A stretch of DNA of 64,000 nucleotides from Spirochaetota bacterium. Its GTDB lineage: Bacteria; Spirochaetota; UBA4802; JAKQUI01. A program made the translations under genes and the position numbers. Every line of letters begins with the position of its first letter. Positions within the stretch are counted from its first letter, which is position 1. Shown here one piece after another: positions 59,705 through 64,000 of the stretch. The stretch is from positions 300,625-364,624 of the forward strand of contig JAKQUI010000077.1 in assembly GCA_029562645.1 (NCBI GenBank), read 5' to 3'. The notes below the pieces were generated by a model. That model searched no databases. It saw nothing but the letters and a program-made list of their open reading frames with translations, and was not told the DNA's origin.

Positions 59705-60574
59705 ATGAAACGGATATGGAACTTTCTGGGCGACGTTCGCGTGACCTTCTGGCTGCTCATTGCCATCATGGCGACGATGTACGCGGGGTCGCTCCTCGCA
59801 TCGATCGATTACAAACTGTTCGACGGCATGAACGGCCGGGCGGTTCAGGACTGGTTTCTGGAAACGGGCATCACGCGGCTGGCATACACCGCTTGGGTGC
59901 CGTTCCTGTTCGCGCTCTTTGGCGCCTTCGGGATCAACACCGTCGCCTGCACTTCGAGCCGGTTCGTGGCGGTTCTGGCGCGGCGGCGGAGTCTCTCCGT
60001 TCGGAGATTGCTCGTGCTCCTGAGCCCGTCGCTCATCCATGTGATCTTTCTTGTGATCCTCGCCGGGCATTTCGCAACCTTCGTCGTCATCGAACAGGTG
60101 CGCGCGCCGCTTTCCGAGAAGGGGCGGTTCGAGCTCCCCGACAAATCGGGGCTCACCGTCGAGAAGATTGAATATGAAAATTTCCCGGACTCCTCGCGGC
60201 TCGCCGGCAGGGTGTCGCAGGTGCGCGTTGCGCTGCTCCCGGACGGCGGGGGCGGCGAGCGCGTGGTGACGGAGTTCACGCGGCCGGCCTCGTATCGCGG
60301 ATACGACCTGCATCTGGACATGATGCGCAAGCGTGAGAACCGTGACGCGCCGCGACCCGCGCAGGCCACACCGATGCCGAAGAAATCCAATATTGACGAT
60401 GAGACCTGCAACAAGGAGAAGCTCTATCATATCGGGCACTTCAAGCCTACGAACCGCCCGGAACTCTACCTGGTTGCCACCCGCGATCCCGGCCTGCCGC
60501 TGCTCGCAATCGGCTTCGCGATCATGCTGTCCGTGATGGGATTTTACTTCGCGAACTATCGCAGCGCCGAGTAG
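59705..60574 (+). CDS. ResB/CcsB-like membrane protein
   Basis: 289 residues. The N-terminus FLGDVRVTFWLLIAIMATMYAGSLLAS is the typical first ResB helix; further helices at ~58-80, 100-125 and near the C-terminus (LPLLAIGFAIMLSVMGFYFANY), with a periplasmic loop between. It is shorter than most ResB proteins (450+). A role with the CcsA-like protein in carrying a tetrapyrrole across the membrane is inferred. It overlaps tightly with neighbours (a 4-bp gap before, 25 after). Confidence 0.82.
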   Translation: MKRIWNFLGDVRVTFWLLIAIMATMYAGSLLASIDYKLFDGMNGRAVQDWFLETGITRLAYTAWVPFLFALFGAFGINTVACTSSRFVAVLARRRSLSVRRLLVLLSPSLIHVIFLVILAGHFATFVVIEQVRAPLSEKGRFELPDKSGLTVEKIEYENFPDSSRLAGRVSQVRVALLPDGGGGERVVTEFTRPASYRGYDLHLDMMRKRENRDAPRPAQATPMPKKSNIDDETCNKEKLYHIGHFKPTNRPELYLVATRDPGLPLLAIGFAIMLSVMGFYFANYRSAE

Positions 60575-60599
60575 GCGTCGGCGCATACGGAGAAGCGCG

Positions 60600-62360
60600 A
60601 TGAGACGATTGCTATTTGCGACGATGATTCCCCTTCTGGCGCTGCCGGCAGTATTCGGCGGCTCCGGTTCGCTTCGGTCCTCGGGGATGCGTGTGAGCGT
60701 TTCAGGACTCGTCGGACAGCCGCTCACGCTCGATGTCGAGGACCTCGCCCGCCTGCGGACGGTCGAGGTGCGCTCGAACGAGGTCGCCGAGGACGGCGGG
60801 TATCGCGGGGCGTTCGGCTATCGCGCGGTATCGCTGAAGACGCTGCTGTCGCTCGCGAAGGTGCGGAAGGACGAGAGCGACTTTTTCAAGCCGATAGACC
60901 TGGCGGTGGTCGTACGCAACCGTCGGGGGGAGCGGCGCGTGCTCTCCTGGGGCGAGGTGCTGTACCGCCAGGAGGCCGATGTGGTTCTCGCATATGACGG
61001 CAGGCCGGTTATGCCGATGAAGAACTGCACTGCCTGCCACACGGGGAGCGAATACCAGAAATGGCTCGCGCCGCTCGAGCGGTCGATCGGATATCCCAAG
61101 CTGCTCTTTCCGCACGACGCCGTCGCCGATCGCTCGCTTGAAGAGGTTGACCGCATCGAGGTGGTTTCCGTTCCGGCGCCTGTTCGCTTCGACAGAAAGA
61201 AGAATGCGTCATCCGATGCTTTTTCAATACGCGAGGGGAATCGCGCCGTCGTGGTCCGCGACCTGTCGCGGTATCGCCCCGCCGCGGCGGACGCGATCCA
61301 GATCGGCGAGGGGAAGGGGTTTCATGGGCGGATCTCCCTGCGTGGAGCGTCGCTGGCGGACATCATCGCGCAAAACGGTTTCACGCCCGATGCAAACGCC
61401 CTGCTGGTGGTATCCTCCGTCGACGGCTATCGTTCCGTGCTGTCCTACGGCGAGGTGAAGTACGGGCGCTTCGGAAGCGGCGTGTTCGTGGCCGACGCGG
61501 CCGGCGGGAAGAAAATCACCGAACTGGGAAGGTTCCACTGCGTGATGCCCGACGACCTCGCCTCGGACCGCTGGGTGAAGGCGCTGGCCCGCATCGATAT
61601 CGTTTCTATTGACAGGCGCGGCCGCATTGTCATCGTGGGCGTGGGCTGCGGCGATGCGCGGCTCATCACTCTGGACGCGATCTCGCAGATCGCCCGCGCC
61701 GACAGCGTCGTGTGCACGGACGACATCAAGGAGCGCTACGCGCACTATATCGCCGGCAAGCCGGTCCTGTTCGATCCCCTGCTGCACCTTCCGCATTATT
61801 TCAGAAAGAAGAACCCGCGCCATACAGAGGCCGAGAGTAAAAAACTGGTCGCCGCGCTTCGCGAGCGGAACGCGGCGCAGCTTCGGGAGGCCATCGGCGC
61901 GGGGAAGAGAGTCGCGTTTCTCGAGTACGGCGATCCGACCATATACGGGAGCTGGACCTACTGGCTGTTTGAATCGTTCACTTCGGAGGACATCGACGTG
62001 GTCCCCGGCGTGAGCGCCTTCAACGCCGCCAATGCGATGATCGCGAAGAACGTCGCCGTGAACGGGTCCGTTGTCATCACCGTGCCCAATGCGATGATCG
62101 CGAACGAGGCGCTGCTCGCGGCGGTCGCGAAGAGCGGCGACACGCTGGCGGTGTTTATCGGCATCAAGGAAATCGAGGCGATTGTGCGATTGTTTAAGAA
62201 GCACTATTCGGAATCAACCCCGGTGTGCCTGGTCTACAAAGCGGGATATTCCGAAAGCGGACGGTTATACCGGACGACACTGCGGGAGATGGCCGCCGTA
62301 GCGGGGCGGGAAAAGGAAAAGTTTTTGGGGCTTATCTATATCGGACCCGCCGTGCGGTGA
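60600..62360 (+). CDS. exported fusion: two sulfite-oxidase-fold domains, one CxxCH, and a tetrapyrrole methylase domain
   Basis: 586 residues from an ATG with GGAGAAG upstream. Signal peptide MRRLLFATMIPLLALPAVFG. Residues ~25-140 and ~205-335 are molybdopterin-oxidoreductase-like folds, similar to the lipoprotein three genes upstream. Between them is a single heme-c motif CTACH (~142-146). From ~340 to the end is a tetrapyrrole methylase: GVGCGDARLITLDAI (SAM-binding glycine loop), FLEYGDPTIYGS (GDPxIY) and VVPGVSAFNAANAMI, all conserved in CobA/CbiF/CysG-type enzymes. A methylase behind a signal peptide is paradoxical because SAM is cytoplasmic. The protein may instead bind or modify an exported tetrapyrrole. 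Confidence 0.85.
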   Translation: MRRLLFATMIPLLALPAVFGGSGSLRSSGMRVSVSGLVGQPLTLDVEDLARLRTVEVRSNEVAEDGGYRGAFGYRAVSLKTLLSLAKVRKDESDFFKPIDLAVVVRNRRGERRVLSWGEVLYRQEADVVLAYDGRPVMPMKNCTACHTGSEYQKWLAPLERSIGYPKLLFPHDAVADRSLEEVDRIEVVSVPAPVRFDRKKNASSDAFSIREGNRAVVVRDLSRYRPAAADAIQIGEGKGFHGRISLRGASLADIIAQNGFTPDANALLVVSSVDGYRSVLSYGEVKYGRFGSGVFVADAAGGKKITELGRFHCVMPDDLASDRWVKALARIDIVSIDRRGRIVIVGVGCGDARLITLDAISQIARADSVVCTDDIKERYAHYIAGKPVLFDPLLHLPHYFRKKNPRHTEAESKKLVAALRERNAAQLREAIGAGKRVAFLEYGDPTIYGSWTYWLFESFTSEDIDVVPGVSAFNAANAMIAKNVAVNGSVVITVPNAMIANEALLAAVAKSGDTLAVFIGIKEIEAIVRLFKKHYSESTPVCLVYKAGYSESGRLYRTTLREMAAVAGREKEKFLGLIYIGPAVR

Positions 62361-62392
62361 CGCGTTCGCTTCGCGGGGCGCCGGTAAAAAAA

Positions 62393-62415
62393 GCCCTCCC
62401 ATTTGGAGGGAGGGC
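62393..62415. terminator. hairpin with T-tract on the minus strand
   Basis: GCCCTCCC/GGGAGGGC. The A7 before it reads as T7 on the minus strand, but there is no minus-strand gene to end. On the plus strand it may still stop the methylase-fusion transcript. Confidence 0.5.
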
Positions 62416-62606
62416 CGATACTACCGCAGTGTTTAGAGAGAGAATTGCGTGTTTAAAAAATATATTACAGAAACCTACTAATTCTTACATGCAATATAGT
62501 CATAATTATTTGGATATTTATTAATGCAAGAGAAAATTATTGACCGGGATTGTTTTTGTATACATGATAGTGCTGTAGTGAAATCCTATGTACAAGGGTG
62601 GGCGAT

Positions 62607-62816
62607 ATGAAGATCAGCGCGCGGAACGTAATCAAGGGCACGGTAAAGAAAATCATCAAGGGCGCGGTCAATTCCGAGATTGTGGTCGAGATCCCCGGAG
62701 GATCCGAGATCATCTCCGTCATTACCAATGAATCCACCGAGGGGCTCGGTCTTGCCGTCGGTAAAAGCGTCTATGCCGTCGTCAAGGCTTCAAATGTAAT
62801 GATCGCCGTCGATTGA
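62607..62816 (+). CDS. Mop-family molbindin (TOBE domain)
   Basis: 69 residues from the ATG at 62607 (AAGGGTGG upstream), the standard length of Mop proteins. MKISARNVIKGTVKKIIKGA then NSEIVVEIPGGSEIISVITN and LGLAVGKSVYAVVKASNVMI are the conserved TOBE pattern. Mop hexamers store or sense molybdate or tungstate in the cytoplasm. The 246-bp AT-rich gap before it likely holds a promoter. It is 4 bp upstream of the binding-protein gene. Confidence 0.93.
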   Translation: MKISARNVIKGTVKKIIKGAVNSEIVVEIPGGSEIISVITNESTEGLGLAVGKSVYAVVKASNVMIAVD

Positions 62817-62820
62817 GGCC

Positions 62821-63693
62821 GTGAAGGGAGTCGTCGGCTCAATCTTCCTGTCGCTTGTTTTTCTCACCGGATGCCCATCGTCCGGCGAGCGGGGGCCTGG
62901 CAATGGATTCATTCTCATGTGCAGCACCGTCGGCCCCGTTGACGCCGGGATCGTCCAGGCGCTCGAAGAGGCCTTCGAGCGGGAGAGCGGGATCCGCATG
63001 CGCCACATCAGCGCGGGCACCGGCGCGGCGCTCGCGATCGCGCGGGGCGGGTCGATCGATCTCGTGATGGCGCATGCGAAATCCCTCGAGGAGAAATTCG
63101 TGAGCGACGGATTCGGCACGGAGCGAATTCCGCTCATGTACAATGATTTCGTCCTTGTGGGGCCGGCGAATGACCCGGCGGGCGTCCGGGGAGCGGCCAG
63201 GGCCGTCGATGCCTTGCGGATGATCGCGGCGCAGGGCTCGACTTTCATTAGCCGGGGTGACCGGAGCGGAACGCATATAGCCGAGATGGATCTCTGGGTC
63301 AGGGCGGGGATCAAGCCGGCGGGAGACTGGTATACGGTGTACGAGAGGGGCGCAGAGGGCAACGGGCCCACGCTTAGGTTCGCGGATCGAAGATCGGCGT
63401 ACACCGTCATGGATCGGGCGACGTATCTTAAGCATAAGAAACGTATCGGGATTGTTGTCCTTGTCGAGAAGGACTCAGCGCTCCTGAACCGCATCTCGCT
63501 CATTCCGGTCAATCCGTCGAAGGTCGCCCGGGCGAACTATGCGGATGTCATGTCCTTTGTCAGGTGGGCCTGCGATCCGAACAAGGGCCAGCGGATCATC
63601 GCGAATTTCGGTACGGACACCTATGGCGAGCCCCTCTATTTCCCGGATTCGCGGGAATGGGTGAAGTCCGCGAAGGGAAAACCTGCACGGTGA
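62821..63693 (+). CDS. TupA-like tungstate/molybdate-binding lipoprotein
   Basis: 290 residues from a GTG start (GAGGCC upstream). Lipobox LVFLTGC. The PBP fold starts FILMCSTVGPVDAGIVQALE (cf. STTTS.. in TupA) and shows SIDLVMAHAKSLEEKFVSDG, VLVGPANDPAGV and FISRGDRSGTHIAEMDLW. Those segments match TupA tungstate-binding proteins. It delivers the oxyanion to an ABC permease that is not in the window. A TonB-like protein begins 83 bp downstream. Confidence 0.9.
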   Translation: MKGVVGSIFLSLVFLTGCPSSGERGPGNGFILMCSTVGPVDAGIVQALEEAFERESGIRMRHISAGTGAALAIARGGSIDLVMAHAKSLEEKFVSDGFGTERIPLMYNDFVLVGPANDPAGVRGAARAVDALRMIAAQGSTFISRGDRSGTHIAEMDLWVRAGIKPAGDWYTVYERGAEGNGPTLRFADRRSAYTVMDRATYLKHKKRIGIVVLVEKDSALLNRISLIPVNPSKVARANYADVMSFVRWACDPNKGQRIIANFGTDTYGEPLYFPDSREWVKSAKGKPAR

Positions 63694-63775
63694 ATGCAAA
63701 AGCAATCGATTGTCAATATCACGGATGGTGCAGCATGAGCGTCAATGACAGTATGAATCACACGAAACGCAGGAG

Positions 63776-64000
63776 ATGATACGGAGCGTGTACACACTCT
63801 CTCCATCCACCGACGTCCTCCGGCTCCGAAACCGCCTGCGGCTCCTTGCGTGGCTGGCCCTCTCGATCGCGCTCCATCTGGCGATCCTCGCGGCGCTGCG
63901 CTCGGTTTCGACGCTCACCATCGGCGAGGACCGCTTCGGCGACTTCGAGACGCTGCGCATGGTTGAGTTCAAGCCGCCCAAGGGCGTGATCACCGGCGTG
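63776..64000 (+). CDS. TonB-like energy transducer, N-terminal part (continues beyond window)
   Basis: 75 residues visible from ATG 63776 (CGCAGG upstream, close spacing), open to the end of the window. One N-terminal helix LRLLAWLALSIALHLAILAA has the Ser-x3-His pair known from the TonB transmembrane segment (S16/H20 in E. coli). It is followed by a polar region with KPPKG, the usual transition into a Pro-rich linker. With the receptor at 55261 it would form a TonB uptake pair. The C-terminal TonB domain cannot be seen. Confidence 0.65.
   Translation, partial: MIRSVYTLSPSTDVLRLRNRLRLLAWLALSIALHLAILAALRSVSTLTIGEDRFGDFETLRMVEFKPPKGVITGV

Overview
This window is a GC-rich (about 60% or more by eye), gene-dense bacterial chromosome segment from a diderm. 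It has many lipoproteins, an outer-membrane TonB-dependent receptor, OmpA-like and beta-barrel proteins, a 7TM-DISM sensor and several signalling proteins. The mix (7TM-DISM sensor with an RsbW-like ATPase, large Ig/SBBP and CarboxypepD_reg lipoproteins, a FecR-domain lipoprotein, secreted lipases, hydrogenase and Nfn) suggests an anaerobic or facultative environmental member of Spirochaetota, perhaps related to Leptospirales. This is an inference: no rRNA or other phylogenetic marker is present, and a desulfobacterial-type lineage is not excluded. I saw no tRNA, rRNA, CRISPR array, insertion sequence or prophage.

Region by region. 0-7 kb: the 3' part of a giant kinase/AAA/TPR/GAF/AraC regulator, a BASS-family transporter and a chemoreceptor with an extracytoplasmic CZB-like domain. 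7-14.5 kb: two secreted lipases, a small secreted protein, an rRNA-type SPOUT methylase, a CarboxypepD_reg lipoprotein and an unknown protein. 14.5-18.6 kb: a flavin reductase under a MarR regulator with matching operators, an ICMT-like methylase, isochorismatase-hypB, a PAS/zinc protein and a small repeat protein. 18.9-25.1 kb: a 1391-residue Ig/SBBP lipoprotein and a two-gene set (FecR lipoprotein, outer-membrane protein) sharing a small 'KDG' module. 25.2-35 kb: an Fe-S protein divergent from nfnAB, GAPDH and a very large PEP/pyruvate-binding protein. 35-44 kb: small membrane protein, PAP2 phosphatase, methyltransferase, 7TM-DISM sensor, FlgD/OmpA-like protein, DUF1178 protein and a third lipase. 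44-49.4 kb: two potassium channels and four small membrane or secreted proteins. 49.5-55 kb: a periplasmic [NiFe] hydrogenase operon (tetraheme cytochrome, protease, small and large subunits), an HTH/periplasmic-binding-protein regulator and a lipoprotein methyltransferase. 55.2-64 kb: a TonB receptor followed by a compact cluster of two sulfite-oxidase-fold proteins (one fused to a tetrapyrrole methylase and carrying one CxxCH motif), CcsA-like and ResB-like membrane proteins, a Mop molbindin, a TupA-like oxyanion-binding lipoprotein and the start of a TonB-like protein.

How the genes work together. The hydrogenase, its protease, hypB and nfnAB point to H2 uptake and NAD(P)H/ferredoxin balancing in an anaerobe. 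The three lipases share a 5' promoter/hairpin element and look like one regulon. The 55-64 kb cluster is the best candidate for an undescribed system: an outer-membrane receptor plus an extracytoplasmic tetrapyrrole- or heme-handling pathway coupled to tungstate/molybdate-type genes. Several families of short GC-rich intergenic repeats are scattered through the window.
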